Source: Prostheceraeus crozeri
Lineage: Eukaryota; Platyhelminthes; Polycladida; Euryleptidae
Assembly (NCBI GenBank): GCA_907163375.1
Contig: CAJQUW010015364.1
Span: forward strand, 124,001-188,000
Length of the DNA stretch: 64,000 bases
Direction of reading: 5' to 3'
The position numbers were made by a program, and so were the translations under genes. Under the pieces are notes generated by a model. The model had not been told where the DNA came from. It did no database searches and saw nothing but the letters and a program-made list of their open reading frames with translations. Below, one piece after another: positions 30,629 to 42,079 of the stretch (its first letter is position 1; each line of letters begins with the position of its first letter).

Positions 30629-30690
30629 TGTTTCATGTTAGGAGAAATCATCTCTGTAGTATACAAATTGGCCTATAGCTGAGAGGACGT
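30629..30690. repeat. unclassified repeat R, direct partial copy D (right piece)
   Basis: TTGTTTCATGTTAGGAGAAA followed by ATCTCTGTAGTATACAAATT matches the part of copies A and B that should follow 28,852. It shows where the hAT-type element inserted. Confidence 0.6.
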
Positions 30691-30720
30691 CCACGCTGAT
30701 AGACTTTTATAATACTAGCT

Positions 30721-31026
30721 TCATTTTCTATGCGTTTTCTTGATTGTACGAATTCTGGAATCGCTTATTGCAAGTGTACTAAGAAGGAACGATCTGCAAA
30801 TGCTGTGTGCCTGAATCTGTTGAAAGGAAATATTGCCTGCCGCAAGTGCGCTTTGAAATTTCTTTTTTCCCGTCATTCTTCTCTTGACTTCAATTTCAAT
30901 AATGCATCCCGATATAATTTGATCTAGCTCGTTGGCATTTAACTTATAAGATTGGCTAAAAATCTTTTCACGTTGGATTTCGGATAAATTATGATTGTAA
31001 TCATTTTTACATGCAACCGGCTGCAA
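30721..31026 (-). pseudogene. fragment resembling N-terminal region of an invertebrate transposase-like family
   Basis: This 101-residue frame reads ACKNDYNHNLSEIQREKIFSQ near the start and ICRSFLLSTLAISDSRIRTI near the end, with VKRRMTGKKKFQ between. A similar arrangement (Cys-rich start, REKIF-type helix, KR-rich centre, VCK-FFL-TL-IS block) precedes the catalytic domain in a widespread group of uncharacterised animal transposon proteins. That comparison is from memory. The catalytic part is absent because a Harbinger element lies next to it at 31,226. Confidence 0.35.
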
Positions 31027-31222
31027 TTTCCTGGCAATCTATCTCTCACCATTCTTATTGATATACTCCCATGATCCCATGATCTTTCCACACTGCAATA
31101 CCAATCACATACGAAGGACGCATGCCAAAGTTTTTTTTGGTATATTTCTACATTCTCTTGGTATTTGTATGCTTTTCGCATGTTATTTCAAATGTGGTAT
31201 GCTTTACTTACTAAAGCCATAC

Positions 31223-31225
31223 CAG
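31223..31225. repeat. left 3-bp target duplication of Harbinger
   Basis: CAG here matches CAG at 35,637-35,639. Three bases is the usual PIF/Harbinger duplication length. Confidence 0.65.
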
Positions 31226-31578
31226 GGCCCGGTTACATAAAACTTTCCTATGTAGGAATTCCTAACGCATAAATCGTTCCTAACTTAGGAAAACAACTTA
31301 AGTAGGGTTGCAATAAAATAATTCCTAATTAGGAATTCCTAAATACTGGAAAGTTAGGAAACCCCCAGTTGCAATAAAACGCGCAACTATTTTTTCCTAT
31401 CAACGTTAACTGCAGTTGCATAAAAATCTTCCTAAATTTCTTCCTAGCCATAGAATGAGAACAAATCAAAATGCTACTTGTGTGTCAGCCTTCAAATAGC
31501 CAATGAAAAGCAAGAAGAGATATCCGAGTTTCTAATCCACATTTAACGCAGGAAAAATTGCCATCCGCAAACAGTTAA

Positions 31579-32731
31579 TTAAAAATGCTTGACAATGTAC
31601 ATAGTCCGAGTGTTTGTGCCACTCAAATCAGTTGATGACGGCTGCTCAGAGCCGCACAAATCAGTATCATTGGGTATATCCACATCGTCAATCTGTGGCT
31701 CATTGCAAAGAACGGCGAAGTTGAGCAATATCGCACATGCGACAATTACTCTGCAGCATTTGCTCACCTCAAATCTCAAGCCGGTATGCAAGCATGACCT
31801 CCTGCGCTTCAAAATTCCAATGACTCGCTCCACTGGTGAGCGGGTAATCCGATGAGCTTTGTTGTAATTTCTTTCTTTAGTGGTTAGAAATCCAGTCGAT
31901 CTCTCTGATACCGGCGTAAACAATCAACTCCTTTGAGGATATCCTTGATCACCCAACAGAAAGTTTTTTCCAAACTGATTATCTCGAAATTGTTCACAAA
32001 TTCCATATTCAGAGAGTATTTTGCTGTCATGTGTGCTGCCTGGCCACTTTGATACGCAATCAGCAATCAAGAGATTACCTGTTGTTATCAGCTGGACGTT
32101 GATAGAATGATAGCCTTTGCGATTTACGAATTCTTCTTCATGTGTTTTCGGCGCCAAAATCTCGATGTGAGTTCCATCAATGTACCCACAAGCACCAGGG
32201 AAGTTATGTGCATCAAACCACTGTAAACTTTCAGAACTCACTAAAAATGAAGATTTTATGTATTCATCTTTCAACTGCAAAATTGCACTAAGAATTTCAT
32301 CAAAAACTCTTGAAGTCCACCCCAAAAGTTATCGCCGACAACACTTCTAGGAAGCTTCAGCTTGCTAAAACGCGTAATGTCATCAGTAGCCGCTGCTCAA
32401 CTGTCAACGCATGGTTCCGTTTCGCATGTGAGGGCAGATGCAATTCTATCTTTTGACGTTGAGTCATCAGGGATTGACGACTGAATCGAAACCGAGATCG
32501 CAAATCTTCATCATTGAATTCGTCGAATGAATTGCGGTCGCGAAATGTTCTTGTCTGCCGACTTCTAATATTCAGCGATGTGTGCAATTGACGCAGTTGA
32601 TTGTTTTGCAAAAATAAATCCATGCAAATGATTGTATCCGGATTGGACAAGCACCTGCAAAATGTAGCTGGATAGGACGTCGATGCTCGAATGATTGCCA
32701 ATGCCAGTCGATGAACTGAACAATAACCCAT
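31579..32731 (-). pseudogene. Harbinger transposase (HARBI1-like, DDE_Tnp_4), decayed
   Basis: Catalytic-domain blocks are visible in order: GACGYIDGTHIEI (first Asp), FVNRKGYHSINVQL, SKWPGSTHDSKIL (second Asp), FLLGDQGYP, and SPVERVIGILKRRRSCL (Glu). The N-terminal part (32,357-32,731) includes DEDLRSRFRFSRQSLM and a helix before the core. A frameshift lies between 32,325 and 32,357, and an in-frame TGA lies at 31,924-31,926 after GYPQRS. The enzyme would have cut and pasted the element together with its Myb-like partner. Confidence 0.8.
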
Positions 32732-32983
32732 TGCACTGCTTGCATGATATCACAATCAAAGATATTGAATGGGCTTACTGCAGTTTGTCATTGGTTCCAT
32801 GGCATAGCATCACATCGTTTTTCACTGTCTGCGTCACACAGCGATGAAGAATTTTGGGATCATCTTACAGCAAACACAAGGAGTGAGTCAACGAGCATAG
32901 GCCAATCACGAAGTGATGCGTTTTTGGAAGTATGAAAAACCATAAAAGTAGACGAATGGCAGCTTAAACTTTATTCGTTCATC

Positions 32984-33708
32984 ATGGCTAACCGTGACAT
33001 CAGCGAAAACAAGCGATCAAGAAAACAAAATTGGAGCGAACAAGAAGTTTTTAAACTTTTGGATTATGTAGAAGAACACTATGATGCACTGTTCGGCAAA
33101 TTCACCAGTCGGGTTACCTACCACGAAAAGCGACGTCTTTGGGAAGGAGCTGCACTCCTCTTTCAAGACCGAAAGTGGGAAGAGTGCAAGCATTAATTTC
33201 AAAAGCTGAAATCTGAAAAAATTCTGGAATACAATGTCTACCTGAAGCGTTTAAAAGCCACTGGATGTGGCCCATCGGCCAAACCATTGTCTGAGCTAAC
33301 CGAGAACGTCATCGCCATAATAGGTGCTTCAAATCCCAAGATTCAAGGCATCGAAGGGGTGTTGACACATCACTCAGTGTGCCCTCGCCAAATCAGAGTG
33401 ATGTCTCTTCATCAGAGGAAGGCTATGTACCGCCTAAAAAGTGCGCGAAGATGTCATCTACCAAAGGAATAAGAAAACCAAGCTGTGTTGAATCTTCAGC
33501 TAGAGCAAACGTCATTGAAGAGCAACTGCGAAGAAACTTAGATCAAAAACACGAGATGTCTATGGAGAAACTGAGGAAAGAACTGGAGCTAGTCGAATTG
33601 CAAATGAAGGTAGCGAGTTTGCAAATGGAAAATGAAGAGAAGAGAAAAGTGTTACTTTCTAAGAAACTTCACGATATTGACAGTGATGCGTATGCATTCC
33701 TTTCTTAG
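32984..33708 (+). pseudogene. Harbinger Myb/SANT-like accessory protein, decayed
   Basis: The start at 32,984 (MANRDISENKRSRKQNW) leads into a trihelix Myb/SANT-like domain: NWSEQEVFKLLDYVEEHY, TYHEKRRLWEGAA, then after a TAA at 33,194-33,196 KLKSEKILEYNVYLKRL. The C-terminal part (33,379-33,708, another frame) is a charged coiled-coil (EKLRKELELVELQMKVASLQ). In Harbinger elements this second protein brings the transposase to the ends. One stop and one frameshift (near 33,370-33,400) break it. The 250 bp between the two divergent genes must hold both promoters. Confidence 0.7.
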
Positions 33709-34014
33709 AATTACATATGTTTGTTAATTAGTTAATAGAAGACCTGTATTTGAAATGTTGCTTATTTTGGTTTTTGATTGAGCTAATGTGAAATGGACAA
33801 AAGAGGTGGTTCGCTTATTTGATCGAAATTTTAATTCGTCACATCATTTTACAAGAATTTCACAGACAACTAGCACTTTAGTAGAGGCATGAAGCAGCTC
33901 TAAATTATAGACTCATTTTAGTAAGGAAAATTGCATGTGGCAACTGGAAATAGTAAGTAATTCCTAGCAAATTAAGTTCCTAACTTTATTGCTACTGAGA
34001 TAGTAAGGAATTCC

Positions 34015-34016
34015 TA
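34015..34016. repeat. left TA target duplication of Tc1
   Basis: TA precedes the terminal CAGTGTTG; its pair is at 35,459-35,460. Confidence 0.9.
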
Positions 34017-34204
34017 CAGTGTTGTGCAGATTAATTGAGACACTCACTGTAATCATGTAATAATTGTCTTATTTTGATACTGGTTGCATATTACTTGATT
34101 TTCATTGCATTTGATGAATCCCATGAATACATATTATATTTTTATTTTCATGCTGAGTATCTTTCACCTTATCTTCAGTGAATTTCTTCTTAAAATTTCA
34201 GGAA

Positions 34205-35294
34205 ATGTCAGATACGTCATCATTTTTAAAGGGTAAAATAATCGTTTTGCATGAACATACCAGCAAGTCTGGTCGAGAAATTGCGCGTGATCTTGAACTT
34301 TCTCATGCAACGGTTGCTAGAGTAATAAAGAAATACGAGGAAACAGCTAGTGTGGAGTCTGAACGAGAAGGAAGATGCGGTGCAAAACGCAAAACATCCG
34401 AAAGAGAGGACCGCCATCTTTTGAGGATGTCAAAACAGAACCCGAGATTGTCTTCCACAGATCTTGCGAATGAGCTTCATCAGTCTAGAGGAATTAATGT
34501 CGATCCTTCAACCGTCCGAAGACGCCTTCTCGAAGCTGATAGACCGGCATTGAGACCGATAAAGTGTCAAGTACTCACTGATAGAATGAAGGCAAGCAGA
34601 TTGGAATGGGCAAAATCACACCAAAGTTGGACCTTGGAAATTTGGGAAAAAGTAAGTTGCTATTTTTGGTTAAAATTTGACATTTTTATCATCTTTCAAA
34701 TGCACATTTTTCCAGGTTATCTTCTCTGACGAAGTCCAGATTGAAGTTCAACCGGAGTGTTCACAGTTTGTGCGAAAATCCAAGGACGAGACTCTAAAAC
34801 CAGAACATTTTGCACCGAAATTCAAATTTCCCATCAAAGTGATGATTTGGGGGTGCATATCGATTTATGGTACCACAAGGTTTCAGGTAGTCGAGGGTTG
34901 TATGAAAAGTGACCAGTATATCAAAATACTGCAGTCGTGCCTCCTACCACAATCTAGAGACTGGTTTTCATCTAGTGAGTTCATCTTCCAGCAGGATTTA
35001 GCGCCATGTCACACTTCAAAAAGTGTGAAAAAGTGGTTCACAGACCATGGTGTTCAAGTTCTCCAATGGCCTGGCAATTCGCCAGATTTAAACCCGATAG
35101 AGAACATTTGGCCAATCCTAAAGGCAAAGGTCTCCAAACGTGATGTCCGCACGCGACAGGATATCATTCGAGCTGTCATTCAGATTTGGAATCGAAGTGA
35201 CGAACTCAATGACATTTGCACTGCCTTGGTTCATTCAATGCCTCGACGTGTTCAAGCTTGCATTGACGCAAATGGTGGACCTATCCATTACTGA
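34205..35294 (+). CDS. Tc1 transposase, DD34E, two exons, 341 aa
   Basis: Exon 1 is 34,205-34,651 (149 codons) and exon 2 is 34,716-35,294. The 64-bp intron starts GTAAGT, ends TTTTTCCAG and lies in phase 0; reading through it would break the frame before the catalytic domain. The N-terminal part has a paired-like helix-turn-helix (SGREIARDLELSHATVARVI) and a second one around RRLLEADRPALRP. The catalytic triad is D154 (VIFSDE), D243 (FQQDLAPCH) and E278 (PDLNPIENIW). Thirty-four residues separate the last two. The length is normal for the family. Met at 34,205 is chosen because it matches usual Tc1 starts; a splice acceptor-like TTTCAG just before it could join a 5' UTR exon. No lesion is seen. 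Confidence 0.9.
34652..34715 (+). other. intron in Tc1 transposase gene
   Basis: The intron has a GTAAGT donor and a pyrimidine-rich CAG acceptor, is 64 bp long and lies between codons. It contains an in-frame stop-bearing stretch if not removed. Confidence 0.8.
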
Positions 35295-35458
35295 AACGGT
35301 TGTGATGATTTCTTAGGTGTTTTGAACTTGTTCATTAATCATGCGTAGATTTTCATATGCCTTAGACATGAAAAAACTAATAAAGTAATTACGTAATTTG
35401 GAATTAAGAATGTGCTTTACAAAAATGCACAGTGTCTCAATTAATCTGCACAACACTG

Positions 35459-35460
35459 TA
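35459..35460. repeat. right TA target duplication of Tc1
   Basis: TA follows the terminal CAACACTG; Harbinger subterminal sequence resumes. Confidence 0.9.
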
Positions 35461-35636
35461 CGTATGCGGCTTCCTAAACGCGAGTCTAGGATTCCTAAGA
35501 TAGTTGAGAAAATGTTGTCGTTCAAGAAATATGCACTTGCCATGACATAGTAAGTAAGACTTCTATGCAAATGAACTCTTCCTAAGCACGAAGTTTAGTA
35601 AGGAAAATGCTTAGGACAGTTTTATGCAACCGGCCC

Positions 35637-35639
35637 CAG
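35637..35639. repeat. right 3-bp target duplication of Harbinger
   Basis: CAG; pairs with 31,223-31,225. Confidence 0.65.
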
Positions 35640-36011
35640 CACAATATTTAAAGAAAGCATCAATCATGTCCAAAGTATGTTGATTTAATGCCTTCTGTCA
35701 ATAAAGGTCACACTAAATGTTACTACTGTTTTGTAAATAGTGAGATAATGACACTCAAGAGTCATATTTCCAATACTGAGTTCCATTTTAATACACGTAA
35801 GTCCAAGGCATTTCATAAATAATCAATAAGTATTCTACCATCAACAATTATGAATTATGTTCTTTTGAAATTAAGCATATTATCAATCCGAAAAAAAACA
35901 CATTACAATCCATGAACACAAAAATAGTCATGTTTGAGATATATAAGTCAACATGATCGCACGAATAAAGTCGTTTGAATGAATTGATGTTAATCAACTT
36001 GGTTTATAAAG
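35640..36011. other. stretch without recognisable features
   Basis: A/T-rich sequence lies between the Harbinger element and the next inverted-repeat element. I see no gene or repeat in it. Confidence 0.5.
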
Positions 36012-36013
36012 TA
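36012..36013. repeat. left TA flank of orphan TIR element
   Basis: TA precedes CCCGAG; TA also follows CTCGGG at 40,840-40,841. Confidence 0.5.
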
Positions 36014-36799
36014 CCCGAGAAAAAAAAACTTATCAACTTTACCAAATATTTGGTATTTACTTGGAAAATTTATAAGATTTGAATAGTTTAACAAACGTTT
36101 TGGAAATTTAACAAATTTAGGAAATGTGTAACAATTGCCTAACAAATATTTGCTACATTTTGTATGTATGTCGATATTAACGAATTTTGCGAAATTTAGA
36201 AAACGTTTATCAAATGCCTAGGTAATATTTGTTTGGTTAGCCAAACAAATGATTTTTTTGCATTTACTAAGTTTGATGAAAGAAAAATCTTGCAATAGGC
36301 AGGATCCGCTTATGAGTAACTGTCGTAAAAGGCGATTTTAATTGCATGGTGATTTCAATGTGCGGTAACTTCACCCGTGCAATTTTTTGAACTCATGCAT
36401 ATCACAAGGATGATCATCAGCTCTCATAAACTCTGATTACAATAATCTCTCAATAAAATAGAAATGCAACGTCACAGGAAATACCCAATAATAAAGTCTG
36501 TACTATATCACAGTTTTGCGTCGTTGATAACTGGCTGATTTTTTTGCCATCAAACTTAATTAAATGATTGAATAATGGAATAATTGTCAGGAAACTGTTG
36601 ATATTTTTCTATGATGGCACCAACAATTTCTTTCAAATCTTAAAGAGAGTGCATTATGTCATTTCCATGGATATCGACGTATGAAACATGTTTGGTCCTG
36701 AAATCTGCATGTCTACTATTATTTCGAGTATTTTATATATGCCTATTTATATTTGATGAAATGGTGTGTATAAAATAAATATTCAGGTGACTTCATCAC

Positions 36800-36835
36800 T
36801 ACTCTCTCTCTCTCTTTCTCACTCACTCACTCGTT
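36800..36835. repeat. (CT)n and (CACT)n microsatellite
   Basis: A CTCTCTCTCTCTCTCT run is followed by CACTCACTCACTCG and a T/C-rich tract. Confidence 0.85.
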
Positions 36836-38017
36836 CCCCTTTTCTTCTTCTTCTACTCATTTTTCATCATCTTTCACATTCACTACATGTACACTGTAGC
36901 TACAATAGCAACAACATCAGTCATATATTTTCATTATTAAGGGAGCCTAAGCAGTTCTATCGGCACACATTTTGCTTCTCAAATTAAAGCATTTATTGAA
37001 GTTTCTAAGTTCCATACCGTGCCCATCAGCAAGTCGACTTTGATCAGTTTGCTCGTGTGTTCGCTAAATTACTTCGCTAGTAATTTGCAAAACTTATGAT
37101 ATTAAATCAGTATGCAACTGAACCAAACAATTACATAAGCATCTCGCTCAGTCTGCGTAATCATATCTCGCTTCTATAACTTTCCGTCACTATATTAAGG
37201 AAATTCACCACGCGCACGCAGCTGAGGAAGTTCGTTCACATTGTTGGCAGCCTGGTCGTGGCCGCATTCGGCAGCCATGAGCGGTCGATAATATTCTCTA
37301 GCTGCGAACTATTGATACCTGTGACTCAGCGTCCCTGCTTAATAATTATTATCCGCCCATCACGTGGAACAGAAAGCTGCGCAAGGCGCAGTAGCTTGTG
37401 CACTCTTCGCTCTCGTGGTCGCGTGTTTACGTTAACTGCTTAATATTACAAAAGTCAGCGCATCAAGAGGATATTTCTACTTACACACCTTTATTTATTC
37501 ATCGTCGGTTTGTGGTCGTCTACGTTTTTTTCATCATCTTGCTTAGTTATCATGCACAACATGGAGCACAAATCGAAAATGAACACTCGCATGTAGTCAG
37601 TGAGTTCTTCCAGTCAATGAAGCCATCAAGTTCCTTTGATTTTTGCATCAGAATTAAAAATGCACCTCTTGGATCAAACTACAGAAAAATGGTAAGCTTC
37701 TAAATGTTTCTGAATTTATTTTCTCAACTTAGTTTCAGCATTTAACTGCAAGTCTAGGTACATGTATTTGGAAATCCCGAAAACAAAATCAAAGGAGAGA
37801 TTTGGTTATGGATTTGGGTTTATTGACAATGAACACGTAGAGACATTTCTATTATTGACTACTGCTATATCTGCTCTTAATTTTACAAATACTAAAGAGC
37901 TACTAGCGTCATACTTAATTTACTGATAACAAAATATCTCAATTCCTCTTAGTTCCTCATAGCAGACATATCACATTTTAGGAGTCCTACCAATACTTTG
38001 AATTCATTTGTGTAATC

Positions 38018-38117
38018 GAAAACCCAAGTAAAGCGATGTGTTTCTTGATAGCTATAATATTTATTTATATATAAATATTATAGCTATCAAGAAACACATC
38101 GTTTTACTTGGGTTTTC
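38018..38117. repeat. 100-bp near-perfect palindrome (hairpin)
   Basis: The left arm starts GAAAACCCAAGTAAAGCGAT (38,018) and the right arm ends with its reverse complement at 38,117. The arms are 47 bp with a single mismatch and a 6-base loop (TTATAT). It could be a tiny snap-back transposon or the source of a hairpin RNA. No coding sequence is involved. Confidence 0.85.
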
Positions 38118-40841
38118 CATCACTGAAATGGATGATGAAATGGAGTAGTGTACTTCCACCACATTTGAAAAATCGATCAAAAGTTGATTGTGTCGTCAAA
38201 ATAATCATAATCAAATTGGAATATGTTGAAATGGTAATATATTGTTTTCAAATTCGTAATTTCTGATTGCTTACATTGAAAATAGCACAAACATCTGGTT
38301 GTGTTGAGACAAAATAGTTGCATGCTAAAAACCTTAGAAACTATGAGCACGAAAGAACTTAATTAGCGCATTAAAACCATTTTAATTTAGCACTTCAATA
38401 TTTAGACATGTGGTATACTTGTGCAATAGTATCAATATTTGGATGACAAATAATTGAAAAAATTTTTGAAACAGTCAAACATGCTATAAGTCATAAAGTT
38501 CTATTTCAGGACTGCAAAAATTTTAGATGGAGAATGTTTTTATCAATGCGGACAAACTATTGAGCTATTCGATATCTGCTTAAGTTATGCAATTTAATCT
38601 ATTTTCTGAAAGATGGATCCATCAAGGAAGCTTGTTTAAATAGGTCACTATTTCCATTTTATATATGTTGAATTGAAAACCTGTAGCTACCGCCTATGAT
38701 ATTCAATTAATTTTTTCAGAATTGCCACATTTTAGAAAATGGTATCAATTTGACATTTCGAGTAGTTTAATAAAAATGATCAAGCACACAAAAGGCATAT
38801 GTGCTACACGACGGACTGCACGTTGTAGGCTACATGCACACTGTAATAAAGATCAGTCATGCGTTGCAGTCTAACAATAGGTTTAGTTTTGCAAAATCAA
38901 TAAATTTTCATGCTTTACGATAAATATAAAACAATCAAAGTACAAACTCATTGCTACTTTTTTATTCAATTTGTGCTTACTTATTACAAATTATGCTTCG
39001 CACTTTTCAATATCATCGTAGGCCTAGCTATTATGGTCACATGCTAGTTGTAGGCCCACCATGAATTACCTGCAGAGATGCTGTCATATAAGCGGTAGAC
39101 AAGATGACACTACGTGTGTATGTGTTTGAAGATTGTGATTTTAAACAAATTGTTTAAAATAAAATAAAATATCAAAATAAAATTACATGTGCGGTATTGT
39201 ATACTATAATAAAAATTCAAGCATTCCTGAATATCTTCATCGCATGAACGGTTGACAAGCAGTCGGTAATAGGCTACTTCTCGGTAAGGCTCTGTTTTAA
39301 TTTGCAGATTGCATTTTTTGTAAAAACAGTTACCGGTACTTGAATATCAAAATAAAATTATTGATAAATACTAAGAGTATTGATTAAAAAAATAATTGAT
39401 AAATTGTTAATGATCACAATTCAACCACTCTAGAATATCTTCATTTGCTATCAAAATTCCTAAGAATATCGCTTCCCGCATTGTCAGAGATATAATAATC
39501 CAAAAGCAGTTTTCTTAATAGTCTTTACTGTAACACCTAAAATTACTATAAATGATTTATCTTCTGAACTTTGAGTAGGCCTACCCATAGAATGTTAATT
39601 AAGATCCGTTAAGTTTGATAATTCTGCTCTGCACATCAGCACAAGATTTGTCTTCTTTTTTACAGGTGTTGATTGCTGAGGCTGAGTATCTGTCCATCGA
39701 TGACTCAATACCTGACCTACATTCGGCTGCTTTTCCGTCTTGTCTTGTGAGCTAATTAACCCCGAAAACTACTGGAATTATTCTTTATCCATAAATCTCT
39801 CATACTCGCATCGTCCCAGCGATCATCAGATTCGGACAACCGTGTTGTGGTCCAACCGCGAAGATGTTTTTTTCAGTGACCTCGTATCATCGCTTCAAAC
39901 TTCATTTGGTAGTGACTGTTTCTCCGTTGAACTGTAAATTTTTCGTGATATCACCTCTATTCTTAAAACTGTAACTGATAACGGCGCGACGGTGTTTGAC
40001 TCGAAATGACAGTGTTTCAGATGAAGTGAAATGCGTATTCGGGCTGTGGGCATGCTTTCTGGTTGGAAGGATTTTCAAATGAAGAATGATCAAATCCGGA
40101 TAGAGAAATCTCCTTTATGTTGATAAAAGTGATATTCATAAAAATTATTTGTATCGGATCGTTCGATGTGTGCTACTATATAAAACTCTGTTCATTTTCC
40201 AAATACGCATGAAAAATTGTATTTATGAAGGATATCCATTCCTTCTGCTGTTTACTTTGGGGAGCAGGGCTCAGTTTTTGTAATCTCTATGAATGTTATC
40301 GTACAGTACAAAGCATAATTTTAGTAAGATCAGTCATTTTATTCTAGTCATGCAGTTTTATATGCCGTACGGATTTTGAACGATTTTGAGCATGAATAAT
40401 TCGAGCAGAGCCTGTTTTACTAACTATCTTTTTGCCGAATTATGATTGTTTTGGTTTTCTATTTGATAAATATAAAACATTTCATACAAGAAGATATTTT
40501 TCATGAATTCAAATTTGCAAATGTTTCGTAATCGCCTATGAATTAGGATAAAATTTGCTTATTATTTACTAAACATATTATAAAAGCTAGAAACAATTTG
40601 CTAAATGTTTTGTAAAAGTTTGGAAAATTTACAAAATATTTACTAAACATTTCGTAAAAGTTCAGAAAATTTGCCAAATATTTTGTGGAAGTTTGGAAAG
40701 TTTGCTAAATATTTAGTAAAAGTTTAGGAAATGTACTAGGTTTGATAAATATTTCTTAAATATTTCTTAAATGTTTAGGACTTTAATGCCAAGTACTTGG
40801 TAAGTATTTGTTAAACTGACAACGGTAATTTTACTCGGGTA

Positions 40842-42079
40842 GAGCTTCCAAAGCGTCTTGTAAATGTCACTAGGGAAGAGCAACGACGTCATACTTCATA
40901 AAATTCACAATAATTCACGAGTGGTATTGCTGAAAAAAGTTGTTTGACAGTAGTATGTAATATATACATATTTTTTGCCTGATTTGACATAATTTTTTGA
41001 CATACAAATTTCATGTTTGTCAGACAATGACTGCTGACCGCGCGGACTATATTGAAGTTTTACATCAACGGCATATAACTGATTTTTCTTTTCCTAAGTC
41101 TATGTAGCACAATCAGCTAGATGTCTTGTTTCTACATAGACTATAACTTAGCCATACATATGGAATATTTACTTCAGCCCTTTTCAGTTACATTTCACTC
41201 AATGATTTTCTAATTTTGTAATCAGCTCAATTACATGCTTCAGTCCTCAGTTTTTTGTCTGAGCTGTTTAGAACATTTCATGAGTGAATCGTTGGGAATT
41301 TTTTCGTTCTCATTTCTTGAAAATGAAGCTGCACATAATTTTGCTTATGATTGCCATAAAAACGTTTATCAAAATTGGATAATATTATACATGGATAACT
41401 TTCCATTACGTTTTAATACAATACATGCAGCAAATAGGATGCTGTTATAGACATGGAGTCATGCGACAACAGTTGTGAATATTTGATGTTTTGATATGAT
41501 AATGCAGATTTAAAAATCTTTTACACAATTTTTAATGGTATATATACCTCTCTAGAAGAGGGATGGACAACTCGTTTTCGTTAAGCGCCAATTATTTTGA
41601 GAAAATACTTCTTTTTTTAGATTTGTGCAATTTTTCAAGTAGCATTTATACTTTTCAATGCGATTGTCGTTAATCTTAACTTCAAAGTAATTCACAAAAC
41701 TTTGCGAATTATCTAAGTTTAGGACATGCAATGCAGTGTCAAGTGACCACAGAATGCAAGCTTGCATAGTCAGTTGCACGTAATCGCTTAATTATGCATG
41801 TTCATCTCCATTATTCATATTGTTTTCATTAAAAAGAATTTCCTGTAAAATATATGAAAGCTTTGAAAATTCTCAGGCGACATAAATACCACAGATAGTC
41901 GAGTAGGGCCTAATAGTACTAAGATCTGTGTATGTAGGCCTGCATGACACATTCAATGAAAAACAGATTATCTATTTTTTTACTGAATTTTCACCCCTAG
42001 CACAGCTATGAGCCATGAACGAAGCTAGAGGTTACTCAATGAAAAGTAAAAATTGTATTATTTTAAATAAGCAAAATAA
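40842..42079. other. stretch without recognisable features
   Basis: A/T-rich sequence with short frames only (the longest about 75 residues). No transposon ends or RNA gene were recognised. Confidence 0.45.

Larger units (their letters stand above)
34017..35458 (+). mobile_element. complete Tc1-type transposon, 1,442 bp
   Basis: Perfect 28-bp terminal inverted repeats start CAGTGTTGTGCAGATTAATT at both ends, flanked by TA. A two-exon transposase with a full DD34E triad lies inside. The element sits in the right half of a decayed Harbinger element. Perfect ends and an open gene suggest recent insertion. Confidence 0.93.
31226..35636. mobile_element. PIF/Harbinger transposon with nested Tc1, 4,411 bp
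   Basis: The ends are inverted: GGCCCGGTTACATAAAACTT on the left and GGGCCGGTTGCATAAAACTG read inward from the right (three mismatches in 20). A HARBI1-like transposase remnant (minus) and a Myb/SANT-like protein remnant (plus) are divergently arranged, the normal Harbinger gene pair. Both subterminal regions are dense in TTCCTAA/TTAGGAA motifs, including AGGAATTCCT palindromes. Without the Tc1 the element is about 2.97 kb. Confidence 0.85.
36014..40839. mobile_element. orphan 4.8-kb element with terminal inverted repeats, superfamily unknown
   Basis: The left end begins CCCGAGAAAAAAAAACTTAT and the right end read inward begins CCCGAGTAAAATTACCGTTG. With small gaps the two stay alignable for about 50 bp, sharing CAAATA-TT and TACTTGG blocks. 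Further in, both ends hold arrays of short A/T-rich units: AATTTAACAAAT-type on the left (36,050-36,240), and AAGTTTGGAAAATTTAC-type, inverted, on the right (40,590-40,800). TA flanks both ends. No transposase frame is present, so it is non-autonomous or has lost its gene. The interior is mostly unique-looking DNA. Confidence 0.6.

Noticed and set aside
36766-36987. Leucine/serine/histidine-rich 73-residue frame
   Set aside because: It is produced by the (CT)n/(CACT)n microsatellite.
41235-41450. 71-residue frame in the featureless stretch
   Set aside because: It has no splice context, family features or repeats, and its length is near chance for this composition.
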